Below, piece after piece: positions 1 to 10,700 of a stretch of 64,000 nt of DNA (position 1 is its first letter; the number at the start of each line of letters is the position of its first letter). The stretch comes from Actinocatenispora sp036503555 (GTDB taxonomy: Bacteria > Actinomycetota > Actinomycetes > Mycobacteriales > Micromonosporaceae). The stretch covers positions 1-64,000 of the forward strand of contig DASXWQ010000078.1 of assembly GCA_036503555.1 (NCBI GenBank). The letters are read 5' to 3'. The notes under the pieces were generated by a model. It was not told where the DNA came from, made no database searches, and saw only the letters and a program-made list of their open reading frames with translations. Made by a program: the position numbers and the translations under genes.

Positions 1-826
1 AGGAGTCGTCGCGGGACGACTCCTCGCGGGCGGCGATCGCGGCCTGGACCCGCCGCAGCGTACGGAGTGCCTTCTTCGCGGCGGCCCGCACCTCGCCGTC
101 GAACACCGTCCTGCCGCGGTCGGTGGCGAGCAGCTGCTCCAGCATCGGCCTGGCGCGGTCGTCACCGGTCGAGCCGAGCGCGACGGCCGCCCAGTACCGC
201 TGGTCCGGGTCGTCGCCGCCGGCCACCTCCAGCAGCCGCGGGATGACCACGTCCGGATCGAACCGCGACAGCGCGCTCGCGACGTACCCGATCCGTTGGT
301 ACCGGCGGTGCACCAGCTCCTGCCACAGCGCCGCGAGCGCCGCGTCACCGCCGATCGTCGACAACGCCTCGGCGCACCGGGCGCGCATCCAGTCGGCCGG
401 ATCGCCCAGCAACGGTACGAGAACGTCGACGACCGACTCGTCGCCGAGCTGACCGAGACCGATCACCGCCTGCTCCCGAGCCATCCACTGCGGATGGTCC
501 AGGAACGCCGGCAGATCCGGTACCACGGAACGGATGCCGAGGGCGATACAGCCCATCATCGCCCACGCCTGGCAGTTGTACCGGCTGTCGGCGACGGCGG
601 CGAGCAGCGGCCGCTCCAGGCTCGCGTCACCGAACACGGCGGCCCGGTTCATCGCCCGGCAGAACAGCGTCCGGTGGTACGACGGGTAGTCGCGGACGAG
701 CTCGCGTACCGCCTCGGCGGCGGCGTCGTCACCGTGCCGCTCGACGCGGTCGAGGAGCCGGGTCAGGGACTCGACCCGGTCGTCCAGGTCGCCCTCCCGG
801 AGCGAGCGGGGGTCAGCGTCTGTCAC
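1..826 (-). CDS. HEAT-repeat protein (3' end outside window)
   Basis: The reverse-strand frame is open from a GTG at 826 to the left edge, giving about 275 residues with the C terminus missing. It is built of repeated helical pairs, for example AREQAVIGLGQLGDESVVDVL, then DWMRARCAEALSTIGGDAAL and YWAAVALGSTGDDRARPML. This spacing is that of PBS-lyase-type HEAT repeats, which form solenoids for protein-protein contact and have no enzymatic activity of their own. The GTG is chosen because no in-frame ATG gives a better N terminus. The gene lies 70 bases downstream of the anti-sigma gene on the same strand and may be cotranscribed with it. Partner and pathway cannot be inferred. Confidence 0.75.
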   Translation of the reverse strand, partial: MTDADPRSLREGDLDDRVESLTRLLDRVERHGDDAAAEAVRELVRDYPSYHRTLFCRAMNRAAVFGDASLERPLLAAVADSRYNCQAWAMMGCIALGIRSVVPDLPAFLDHPQWMAREQAVIGLGQLGDESVVDVLVPLLGDPADWMRARCAEALSTIGGDAALAALWQELVHRRYQRIGYVASALSRFDPDVVIPRLLEVAGGDDPDQRYWAAVALGSTGDDRARPMLEQLLATDRGRTVFDGEVRAAAKKALRTLRRVQAAIAAREESSRDDS

Positions 827-896
827 CGCGCCAACGTACCGGCCGGGGTGGGCGCCGCGTCGGCAGGAGCCGACAGTCGCCGGTTGGGCCGGCCGT

Positions 897-1814
897 TCAG
901 CGAGGTACGGCGGCGGAGACGACCGGGGTGCCGTCGGCCCGGGCGACGGTGAAGAAGGCCAGCTCCGACACCGCGACCGGGGCCTCCCCCGTGACCTCCC
1001 GCGCCTGGCCGGACGCGGTCCAGGTGGCGACCACGTGCGAGTCACCGTCGGCGGCCACCACGACGAGCTGGTACCTCGTGCCGGGGCGCAGCCCGCCCAC
1101 CGCGGCGCGGACGGTGATCCCGTCGCCGTGACTGACCGCGACCGCCGACAGGGTGGCCCCGGTCGTGGTCGCCGCCGTCGCGGCGAGCGAGATGGCGACG
1201 TGCCGCTGCGGGTCGGTGTGCCGGCCGCTGACCGCCACCCCGACGAAGATGCCGGCCGAGACGAGTACCACGAGCACGAGGCTGCCGATGCCCACCAGCC
1301 CCCGGGTACGCCGGCGCGGGCGGGACCGGCCGGGCCGGACCGAACGCGGGCGCCGCGACGCGGGCCGGGTGGCCGGCGCGGCCGACCGTACCCGTCCGGC
1401 ACCGGTCGGGCCGTCCCCCGCCGCGGCCGGCGCGGTGGCGGACTCCTCCGGCGCGGCCGGGACCTCGGAAGCCGCGGGCGGGGCCGTCGAAACCTCAGGC
1501 GGCGCGAGCGGGGAGCCGGCAGGGGCCGCCGAGGCATCGAGCGGCGGGGGCGGGGAGCCGAGCGACGCGGTCGACACCTCGGGCGGCGCGGCCGGGGGGC
1601 GGGGGATGCCGAACTCGGCGGCGATCGCCTGCCGGTCCTCGTCCGGGATCAACGCCACCGCGGCGACGGTGCCGGCGAGCTCCTCGGACTCGGCCCGGCA
1701 CGCGTCGCAACCCGCCAGGTGCCGCTCGATCGTCGCCCGCTCGGCGGCGTCCACCGCGCCCAGCAGGTACAGACCCAGCGAGAGCCGCACGTGCGGCTCG
1801 TCCGTGGAATCCAC
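897..1814 (-). CDS. Anti-sigma factor with zinc-finger head and RskA-like C-terminal domain
   Basis: This is a 305-residue single-pass membrane protein. Residues 1-60 form a putative zinc-finger anti-sigma domain with the HLAGCDACRAE motif (HxxxCxxC). A Pro/Ala-rich linker follows at about 75-150, then a basic stretch and one membrane segment near 170-195 (GIGSLVLVVLVSAGIFVG). The external domain resembles RskA C-terminal domains, with an end near AFFTVARADGTPVV. Such proteins hold an ECF sigma factor at the membrane and release it after regulated proteolysis. The start is a GTG at 1814. No sigma gene is adjacent. The only ECF sigma gene in the window is at 38729-39298, on the far side of the type VII locus, so pairing with it is an inference. 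Confidence 0.85.
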   Translation of the reverse strand: MDSTDEPHVRLSLGLYLLGAVDAAERATIERHLAGCDACRAESEELAGTVAAVALIPDEDRQAIAAEFGIPRPPAAPPEVSTASLGSPPPPLDASAAPAGSPLAPPEVSTAPPAASEVPAAPEESATAPAAAGDGPTGAGRVRSAAPATRPASRRPRSVRPGRSRPRRRTRGLVGIGSLVLVVLVSAGIFVGVAVSGRHTDPQRHVAISLAATAATTTGATLSAVAVSHGDGITVRAAVGGLRPGTRYQLVVVAADGDSHVVATWTASGQAREVTGEAPVAVSELAFFTVARADGTPVVSAAVPR

Positions 1815-1936
1815 TCGGCATCAGATCCTCAAGGTCACCCCCGGCGGGCCGGGACCACTTCGCTCTGTCCGTTCGTACCAACGACGGGCCTGCCCGCCGC
1901 CCGGTTCACCGTGCGCGGTTCGGCTTCGCCGAAACA

Positions 1937-1966
1937 CCGGAATCACCGTACGGGGCGTCATTCCGG
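1937..1966. promoter_or_regulatory. Inverted repeat in the anti-sigma / LuxR divergent promoter region
   Basis: CCGGAAT at 1937-1943 is matched by ATTCCGG at 1960-1966, giving perfect 7-base arms with a 16-base gap. It sits in the 298-base space between two divergent regulatory genes, where an operator would be expected. Nothing else is recognised in that space. Confidence 0.4.
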
Positions 1967-2112
1967 GCCGGTCGTTGTCACCCTTTCGGGGACGCGGCCG
2001 GCGACGAATCCGCCCGGTGCGTGAACCACGACCCGGGTCGCCCCGTCATGGGGGCAGCGACCACGAGGGAGCCCTCGCGGGACGCGACGGGTCAGCCGCC
2101 ATGGAGGTAGAT

Positions 2113-2748
2113 GTGTTCAGCGTCGCGATCGTAGACGACCAGCCGGTGTCCAGGGCCGGCATGGAGATGCTCGTGTCGGAGGATCCCGCCCTGGAGGTGG
2201 CCGCCTCGGTCGGTACGGTCGACGAGCTCAGCGGCGCGTTCCACCTGGTGATCGTCGATCTCCCGCCGCGAGCCGCGAGTACCAACCTGGAGTTGATCTC
2301 CCGGGTCGCGGCGGCCGGGCGGCCACTGGTGTGCACGTCGTGGGACCAGCCGCCGACGCTGCTGGCGACGATCCGGGCCGGCGCGCGGGGCTGCATCACC
2401 CGCCACACGGAGCGGGCGGCGGTCCGGGACGCGCTGCGCATCGTCGCCGAGGGCGGGTTCTACCTGTGCCCGCGGCTGGTCGGCCGGTTCCAGGACGAGC
2501 TGTCCCGGCAGGCGGACGAGGACCCGAGCGGCCTGGCGCCCCGGGAGATCGAGACGCTGCGGTGGATCGCGCTGGGCTTCACACACGCCCAGGTCGCCCG
2601 GCGCATGGGGCTGTCGGAGGCGACCGTACACACGTACGCGAAGCGGATCCGGGCCAAGCTCAACGTGAGCAACAAGGCGGAGCTGACCCGCATGGCGATC
2701 GAGCTGGGCCACCTCCCCGAGCACCGCCGCTCCTCTCCCGCCGCCTGA
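2113..2748 (+). CDS. LuxR-type regulator with atypical receiver domain
   Basis: This 211-residue protein has a receiver-like domain at about 1-115 and a GerE/LuxR helix-turn-helix at about 148-205 (GLAPREIETLRWIALGFTHA, then SEATVHTYAKRIRAKL). The start is set at the GTG at 2113 because GGAGG at 2103-2107 lies five bases upstream. An in-frame ATG at 2101 lacks a site. The acidic pair D8/D9 and the phosphoacceptor candidate D49 (VIVDL) are present. The usual switch Lys (GYLLKD) is replaced by Arg (GCITRH, R97) and the alpha3-beta4 region is short, so normal phosphorylation switching is doubtful. No kinase is adjacent. The gene converges with the three-gene giant operon and is divergent from the anti-sigma gene. 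Confidence 0.85.
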   Translation: MFSVAIVDDQPVSRAGMEMLVSEDPALEVAASVGTVDELSGAFHLVIVDLPPRAASTNLELISRVAAAGRPLVCTSWDQPPTLLATIRAGARGCITRHTERAAVRDALRIVAEGGFYLCPRLVGRFQDELSRQADEDPSGLAPREIETLRWIALGFTHAQVARRMGLSEATVHTYAKRIRAKLNVSNKAELTRMAIELGHLPEHRRSSPAA

Positions 2749-2754
2749 CCGGCG

Positions 2755-4761
2755 CTAGTCGGGATCGGGGCAGGTCATGATCGCGAGCGTGACCGTGTTG
2801 ATGTCGTCGGCGTACGCCTCGGGCAGCTGGTCCTTCAGCGCGGTGAGCCGCCGCTGCCACGCCACGCGTACCTTGCCGTCGTCGGGCAGGTCGTTCTTGT
2901 AGTCCCAGATCCGCTTGCGCACGGTGTCGGCGTCGGCGCTGCCGGCGGGCAGGGCGAGCAGGTCGCCGAGCGCGCCGAGGATCGCGTGGCTTGCGCCGTC
3001 GCCGACGTCCCCGCCGGCCAGCGCGGACAGCAGCGGCAGCAGCGTACGGATGCCCTGCTCGCCGGCGCCGTCGAGCAGCAGCGGGAAGAGCGTGTCGGCG
3101 CGGCCGTCCGCGCCGCTCAGGTACGACGTGACGGGCTCGGCGTGCCCCAGGCCGACGAGCTGCACGGCGGCGTCGTGCCCGGCGAAGGACGGGTCGCGGG
3201 CGGCGATCTGTCGTACCAGCGGGGCGAGGGTCCGGACGGGTGCGCCGCGCAGGCCGGGGCCGGTCAGTGGCGTGGTCAGGAACGTGGCGACGGGCTCGGG
3301 CGGCGCACCGTACGCCGGGCGGCGGCGGTCGCCGGCCGCGAACCGCAGCAGGCCCGGGGTGAGGGCGTCCTCGACGGGCGGCCGGCGCGCGTCGGCCGGT
3401 GCGTTCGCCTCGCGTACCGTCCAGGGGTTGCCGAGGAAGGACACCAGGCCGCCGGACGTGACCGCCGTGCCGCGGTCGCTGACCCGGTGGACAAGGGACG
3501 CGCCGTAGCGGTCGAGGACGTCGTGCAGCGCCGCCGTGGCCGGATCGCCGGGCCGGACGCCGGCGCGGGTGACGACGACCGGTACCTGGCCGCGCCAGCC
3601 GTACTGTTCGAGGAGCGTGCCGAGCTGGCCGATCCGGCCGGGGTCCGGCGCCGCGCCGGTGTGGTCGGTGCCGAGGAGGATGACGGGCTGGCCGATCGGC
3701 GCGGCCAACCGGTCACGTACGGCGGCCGGCTCGGCGTCGGCCGGCCCGAGCACGACGACCCGGCCGGCGGCCCCCTCGGGCTGGTACTGCTCGGTGTCCG
3801 CCGGCCACACGATCGGCCACGACGGTTCGGTACGCGGCCCGGACAGTGCGTCGAAGCGGTCGTCGAGCGGCATGGTGTCCGGCAGCGGGATGTACCGCAG
3901 CCGGCCGGGATCCGTCGGGAACGCGGCGGCCCGGACGGTACCCGGATCCAGGAAGGCGACGCCGTACCGGCCGCGGTGCGCCAGGAACACGGCGTCGCCC
4001 ACCTGGACGAGCGCCTGGCTGTCGGGCGGCGACGACTCCACGCGGCGCAGCAGGTCCACGTACCCGGCGAGGTCGGCGGCGGTGCCCGCGGTGTCGACGT
4101 CCGAGCCCGTCAGCGGCCGGCCGAACCTGGCCAGTGCCGGGCCGTACCAGTGGTTCACCAGCCCGGACGGCCAGCCCAGCTCGACGCCGTCGGGACCGAA
4201 GACGATCCGCCCCCACAGGTACGGCCGGTCGGCCCAGAGCGCGGCCGTGTCGGCGCCGACGGTCTCGTACACCCCGGCCGTACGGCCGGCGGCCGGCACC
4301 ACGCGCACCATCGTCGCCTTGCCGGCGGTCGTGGTACGGCCGTTCGCGTCGAGCGGGACGACGCGGTGCTGCGCCATCGGTACCCGTTCCCCGCCGCGCG
4401 CGAGCTGGGCGACGGGTACCTGCACGAGGAGGCGGTGCTTGTCGGCGCGGGTGGCGAGCGCGGCGAGGTCCAGCTCGCCGTCGAGCGTGCCCAGCGGTAC
4501 CAGGCCCATCAGGTCGAGCGACTCGGGCGGGTGGCGGCGCAGGAACCCCTCGGCGAGCTGCGAGCCCTGCGCGCCGGGGCCGAAGCTCAGCGGAATGATC
4601 TGCGGCAGCTCCGGCCGGGTGTTCGCCTCGTGCAGGTGCGGGTCGTCGTCGAGCGCGGCGGTGTCGCCGGTGTGCAGGTGGATGCCGTGCGTGAGGGACG
4701 GTACGGTGCGCCGGTCGCCGCACAGCTCGGCCAGGTCACCGCCGGCGAGGGGCAGGGTCAT
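2755..4761 (-). CDS. 668-residue protein, short paralogue of the adjacent 3370-residue protein
   Basis: No known family is recognised with confidence. It is the last gene of a three-gene reverse operon, starting 13 bases after the 3370-residue gene, with AGAGGA before its ATG. Comparison by eye shows three shared parts. An N-terminal block (PGAQGSQLAEGFLRRH, then DLAALATRADKHRLLVQVPV) parallels residues 60-130 of the large neighbour. A Rossmann-like alpha/beta block (QPVILLGT, VPVVVT, LHDVLDRYGASLVHR) parallels blocks in that protein's last third. The C-terminal helical tail ends at TVTLAIMTC followed by PDPD. A middle segment (VFLAHRGRYGVAFLDP) could be a decayed papain-like fold. There is no signal peptide and no membrane segment. 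It may be a cytosolic partner of, or a secretion substrate with, the large proteins. That is inference. Confidence 0.8.
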   Translation of the reverse strand: MTLPLAGGDLAELCGDRRTVPSLTHGIHLHTGDTAALDDDPHLHEANTRPELPQIIPLSFGPGAQGSQLAEGFLRRHPPESLDLMGLVPLGTLDGELDLAALATRADKHRLLVQVPVAQLARGGERVPMAQHRVVPLDANGRTTTAGKATMVRVVPAAGRTAGVYETVGADTAALWADRPYLWGRIVFGPDGVELGWPSGLVNHWYGPALARFGRPLTGSDVDTAGTAADLAGYVDLLRRVESSPPDSQALVQVGDAVFLAHRGRYGVAFLDPGTVRAAAFPTDPGRLRYIPLPDTMPLDDRFDALSGPRTEPSWPIVWPADTEQYQPEGAAGRVVVLGPADAEPAAVRDRLAAPIGQPVILLGTDHTGAAPDPGRIGQLGTLLEQYGWRGQVPVVVTRAGVRPGDPATAALHDVLDRYGASLVHRVSDRGTAVTSGGLVSFLGNPWTVREANAPADARRPPVEDALTPGLLRFAAGDRRRPAYGAPPEPVATFLTTPLTGPGLRGAPVRTLAPLVRQIAARDPSFAGHDAAVQLVGLGHAEPVTSYLSGADGRADTLFPLLLDGAGEQGIRTLLPLLSALAGGDVGDGASHAILGALGDLLALPAGSADADTVRKRIWDYKNDLPDDGKVRVAWQRRLTALKDQLPEAYADDINTVTLAIMTCPDPD

Positions 4762-4774
4762 CGGTGTCCTCTTC

Positions 4775-7700
4775 TCAACAGTTGGCCAGCGTGTGCGTGA
4801 GTATCTCGACGAGCGCGGCGTGCGCCTCCCGGCCGTCGGCGCGCAGCCGGTCCCGGAACTCGTCCATCCGGTACACCCAGGTCATCCGGTCGGCGGGCGT
4901 CACCCGGCAGGCCAGCATCGCCCGCCGCAGCTCGGTCAGCGCCGTGTTGGCGGCGGGGTCCCCGGCGGCCTGCTCGGCCGACATGGCGAGTACGCCGTCG
5001 ATGGCGTCGAAGACGCGCGCGTTCGACGCGGCGTTCGGCTCCGCGACTCCGTGCGCCAGGACCGCCGCCTGCCTCGGGGTGAGGGCGTTCTTCGCGACGA
5101 GCCGCAGCAGCCGGTCGTTCCACGGCTTGCGTTCCTGCGCCGACGATCGCGGCACCAGGTAGTCGACGACGAACGTCTCCGGCAGCCGCCCGCCGTACGT
5201 GAAGTCGGGCTCCAGCACGGTGTGCGGCCGCGGCACGTACCGGGGTTCCGCCGGGTCGGACACTCCCCCGTTGCGGGTCACCACGTCGAGCAGCACCGTG
5301 TACGGCGCGGCCTCGTCCGCCGGCACCCGGCTCAGCCGGGCCGCGATCTCCGGATCGGTCAGCTCGGCGGCGTGCCGCCGCAGGTACCGCTCGCGGTCGG
5401 GCCAGTCGTTCGCGGCCAGCCAGCCGGCGAGGACCGGCGGCAGCTCGTACCCGGTGGGCCCGCCCGGCAGCTCGTCGGCGCGGCGGAACAGGCCCGGCGT
5501 GGGCCGTTCCTCCAGCCGGTCCGGCTCGCCGTCGGGCGTACGCAGCTGCCAGACGTCGTCCATGCCGGCGGTGGTGCGCTGGATCGTCACCGGCCGGTAC
5601 CTGTCGCGAAGCTCCTCGAAGGCGCCGCGGTCCACCGCCTTCACGAACACGACCGGGTGTACGCCGGCCCGCGCGAACCGGAGCAGCGTGGTCGACAGGT
5701 CCGCCGTCGTCGCCGCCCGGGTCGCGGCCGACGGCGCGTGCACCGCGACCACCGGCCGCGTCATGTCCGCCGCCCACTCGCGCAGCGCCTCGACCTGCGC
5801 GCGGGACGCGCCGTCCCAGGCACCGAGCGCGAGCAGCCGGCCGTCCCAGGCGGTGCCGGCCGGCGCCGTGACGAGCGGGTCCCGCGGCCGGTCCGGCGCA
5901 GGCGTCGTGCCGCCGGGGGCCGGCCCCGCCGGCACGGGGTTCACCGCCAGCTCGGCCAACGACTCGGCGGCGTCGTCCGCCGAGTCCTCGGCGGCGATCG
6001 CGTCGAGGTGGTCGAACGCCCGCTCGACCGTGCCGTGGTCGAGGGTGTCGCCGAGGGCGTGCACCGCGCCGTCCCACGTGACCAGCCGCCAACCGGGGTC
6101 GGCGCCGCCGCCGAACCGGAACACCGTGGCGATGCGGTGTTCCCGGCGCAGCGCGGCGACCGGCGCGGCGTCCCCGGTGACCAGAAGGACACCGGTACGC
6201 GCCAGTATCGGGTCGCCCGCCAGCGTCTCGGCCACCTCGTCCAGCCGGGCCCGGGAGTACTGGGGGACACCGCCCGGCCCGGCCCGGTCGGGGCGCAGCA
6301 CCAGCACGGTCCTGCCCCGCGCCGCGCCGGTACGCGCCAGCCACGGCTCGACGCGCGCCGGCGGCCTGCCGATCCAGCGCGGCCCGCCGTCCCCCGGCTC
6401 GCCCGCCAACCGTTCCCACAGGCCGGGATCGGACACGTCGGTATCCGCCGCGTCCGGGCCGCGGGCGACCAGCTCGTCGAGCTCGTCGCGGCGCAGCACG
6501 GGGCCGAGCCGGCGCACCCGTCCGCCGGGCTCCCGGACCAGCCAACCGTCCTGTGTGGACAGACCGGCCGGGCCCGTCGTGACCCGGTTGGCCGCGCCAG
6601 CGCCCCGCGGGCGTACGAGCAGGGTGTGGTGGCTGTCGGCGAGCTCGGCGAGGGCCCGCTCGTGCCCCGCGCCGGTCGCGCCGGAGCCGGGCGGTTCGAA
6701 CAGCACGACCAGCGGGCGCGGGGTGGGGCGACCGTGGTTCGCCAGCATCGCGCGCAGCGTGGCGAGGTTGCGGTGCGGATCGACCAGCGTGCTGCGCGGC
6801 GCACCCGGCTGGGGCAGGCTCCGGGCGTCCACGTGGTGGAAGACGATGACCGGCTGGTCCATGCCGCGGGTGAGGCCGCGCAACGCGGCGGTGTTGAGCC
6901 GGTGCTGCGCGGCGGTGACGTCGCCGTACGTGCCGATTCCGGCGGGGACGCTGCCGATCTCCATGCCGTACCGGCGGACCCGGTTCTCCAGCGCCGGCTG
7001 CCAACGGCTGGTCTCCCAGACCGCCCGCAGCTGCTCGTCGATCGCGGGGGCGTCCGCGCCGAACAGGTCGCGTACCAGGGCCAGGCCGGTGCGGTCGACG
7101 TCGGCGGACCGGTCGCCGAAGTGCTCGCCGAGCCGCTGCGGCCGGTAGTCCGCCGGGCCGGACCGGACCGCCGCGGCCACGAGCCGTTGCACGACGCGTA
7201 CCACGAACTGGAGGTGGCCGAGATCGTCCAGGCCGTCCGGGATCCGGATCTCCACGTGGTCCCGCTCCGGCTCGCCGACGCTGTCCTTCAGCGCGTCCAG
7301 CGACAGCGCCGACTTCGTGCCGGCGAGCCGGATCAGGCCCTCCCAGTCGAGGTGGTCGACGTGGTCGAACGCCCGCGGCGGGAGCGGCTGCGTCTGGCCG
7401 GATCCGCGGTGGTACAGGCCGTTGGCGCCGATCCGGAACAACACGTCCATCCGGTGCACGACGTGCCGGAGCAGGTTGGCCAGGCGCGGCGCCTGCTGCC
7501 CGAAGTCCGCCACCGAGACGTGCAGGTGCCCACCGGTACGTTCGGAGTACACGCCGCCGTGCCGGCGGACCACCGCACGCACCAGGGCGAGGTCGTACCA
7601 GGTCTGGCGCCACTTTCCCGGCCCGTACGGCAGGATCGGCGCCACGATCTCGCCGGTGACCGTCGAGTCCCGCTCGACCTTCCAACCCTTCCGGTCCGAC

Positions 7701-10700
7701 CGGTACCCGGCCAGCATCGTGTCGTGGTAGTTCGCCAGCTCGTCCTGCTCGGTCAGCCCGAACTCGCGCAGGTCGGCGATCACCGCCGCGTTCAGGGCCC
7801 GCGGGTCGACGCCCGCCGCGGCGTCGTACTCGATCTCGGGGCCGAAGCGGGTGGTCAGCTCGCCGGGCAGCGGGTACAGGTGGACGGGAACGCGCGCGGT
7901 ACGCAGCTCCGCGGCCACCAGCTCGCCGGCCGTCACCGTCTCGCCGGGCGCGATGGAGCGGGCAAGGTGCCCGGTGTCGACCGTGCCGTACCCGGCGGAG
8001 CGGTCGCCGCCGATCCGCGTCCAGTCACCGGGCATGCCGTCCGGCCACACCGCGGCCAGGTCGCCGCGGACCACGGCGGCGCGCTGGCCGACGCCGGGCA
8101 GGAACACCGGTGCCTTCGACCGGGCGGCCTGGCCGCGCAGCCGGTCGAGCAGCGCGGCGGACACCGGCGCGGCCGGCACGATCCGGACCGGCCGCCGGGA
8201 CCGCGCGGACAGCGCGCCGTCGAGCGTCTTCCGGTCGGCGCGTTCGTCGCCGCCGAGGAACACCGTACGGACGTCGTCGCGCAGGTCGGCGGCGCCGGCC
8301 TGCTCCGGCGTACCCGAGCCGTGCACGATCCGGGTCGAGACGACCTTGTTCAGCGCCTGCCGCATGCCCGGCTCGGCGGAGACCTCGCGGGCCAGCGTCA
8401 GCGCGGCGACACCCGACGTCGCGTCCGTGAGCCCGCCGGTACGCACCGGCCGGCCGCCGGCGTCGAGCCGCAGCACCGTCACACCCGGCCGGGCCACGGC
8501 CGCCGCGTGTACGTCGTCGGGGTCGGCGAACGCCTCCCGGTCGAGCAGGCCCGGCTCCTGCGTGTCGACCCAGCGCAGCGTCGCGCCGGTCGCGCCCGGC
8601 TCCGACCACAACCAGAACACGTGACCGGGCCGGTCACCCTCGGCCGGCAGGCGCAGCAGGGCCATCGCGCCGGGTGTGGCGGTCAGCCAGCCGCGCAGCC
8701 GGGACACGTCGGCCAGCGGCTCCGGCGAGCCGCCGAGCAGGTGCCGCAGGTCCGCCATCCGCAACCGGGCCGGATCGGTTGCCGCGTCGAGGTCCGCCGT
8801 GTTCGCCGCCCGCCCGTGGTACGCCACGAACGCGGCGTACGCCCGCGGCACGCAGTCGGCGAGCGCCGTGTCCAGGTCGGCGTCCGGCAGCGTCTCGACC
8901 GCGTCGACCCATTCGCGCAGCCGGGCGGCCGACGCGTTCCGGCGGCCCGCGCCGATCGCCAGCGCCTGGTTGACGGCGTCCACAGTGGATGGTCGGTGGG
9001 GGTGCTCCGAGCCGCTGGCGTCGTCGCTGACCACGGGTGACAGCGGAGCGCTGCCCTCGGGGCTGATCGGCACGTGCTCGATCCAGGCGTACACCTGGCG
9101 GTTCCGCGCGTCGTCCGCGGGCCTCGCCGCCATGCCGGGCGCCCGGGAGGCCGCGAGCTCCGCGCCCCGGCTGGTCGGATCGGCGAACAGCTCGTCCACC
9201 GAGGCGGGCAGCTCGTCGGCGTCGAGCCCGCGCTCCGCGGTGATCCGCCGAAGCTCCTCGGCGACCAGCGCCTTCAGCCGCTCGTGCACCGTACGCGCCC
9301 GGTTCTGCCCGGACTCGGCGGCGCGGTCGGCGTGCCCGTGGCGCAGCTGGTCCACGACCTCGTGTACGGCGCTCGGGCCGTTCCCGCCGCCCTCGACGTG
9401 GATCAGCGGTCGCGACCACGCACCGCCCGGCGCCGACCGCGCGGCGACCGCCCGGTCGGCGATCGCGTACGCGAACTGGCGCGACGCCCACGGATCCATC
9501 GTGGCGGTGTGTCGGCCCTCGTCGAAGTCGACGGCGAGCACGTCCGGCGCGCGCCAGGTGAACTCCCGTACCCAGTGCGGGTGCGCGGACAGCAGCTGGT
9601 GCACCTGGCTCGTCGGCCCCGCGATCCGCCCCGTCGGCGCGGTGCCGTGCGCCCACTCCATCGTCCCGTCGTCGCGCACGAACAGGTACAGGTAGTGGAA
9701 CTTGTCCCAGGACGGCCGGTACCAGCGGCCACGCACCGTCGTACGGGTCGCCGGGTCGGCGCCGTCCGGCGCCAGCTGGAGGTAGTGGTCCACCGCGAGC
9801 GTCCGGTTGTACCAGGCGTGCGAGTCGACGAACGCCGCCTGGTGCGGCTCCACCGGCTCGAAGTCACCGGTGTCCCGGTCGAGGTGACCCCAGACCGACT
9901 GCCCGTTGAAGTCGACCGTCACGTACGCCCGCCGCTCGTCCGAGCGGTCCGCCCGGTACCGCGTGACCGGCCGGCCCTCGCTGTCCTCGGTACGTACGCC
10001 GGCCGGGACGGTCTCGTCCGCCGACGGCCCCGCCTCGTCGGGTACCGAGGCGTGGCTGTCCTGCCCGGCCGTGCCGGCCATCGAGGACACGGCCGTGCGC
10101 AGCATGTCGCCGGTCACCGGCTCCGCCGGCTTCGGCGGCATCAACGCCAGCAGCGCGCCCAGCATGGCGCTGACCGCGACGTCCGAACCGATGTTGACCA
10201 GGCCGAGCAGGTCCGCCTCGCCGCGTGCCGCGTCGACGATCTGCTTGATCGTGGCGGGGTCCTTGAGCTTGGCCCCCACCTCCGTGTAGAGGCCCTTCCA
10301 GACGTTCTCGGCGATGGTGTTCCACAGCTGCCGGCCCTGCGCGGTCGGCTCGTGGTCGGCGAGCCGCCGCTCCGCCAGCTTCACCCGCTCCTCCAGGTAC
10401 CCCTGGAGGACCTTGGTGATCGCCGACGCGACGATCGGCCAGCCCGGCACGTACGCGCCGCCGATGCCGGCCGCCGACATCAGCAGCTCGACCGCCTCGG
10501 ACTGGCTCTTGACGATCGCCTTCGCCATCGTCAGCGGGTCGTCGTCGTGGCCGAGCAGCGCCTCGGCGGCCGAGTGGTCGCGCAGGTAGACCCGTTGCTG
10601 CCAGTGCCGGAACGCCTTCATCGAGGCGTGCGTGGCGGCCGTGGTCGCGAAGTCGAGCGCGGCGGGCGCGGCCGACGCACCCGCCGGCAGGAACGCCGGA

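Noticed and set aside
3536..9040. A 1834-residue open frame on the forward strand, and similar long frames at 9074-14998 and 18354-23777
   Set aside because: They lie opposite the giant reverse genes. Their translations are Arg/Pro/Gly/Val-rich with no domains, as expected for antisense frames in very GC-rich coding DNA, while the reverse frames show domains, ribosome sites and family motifs.
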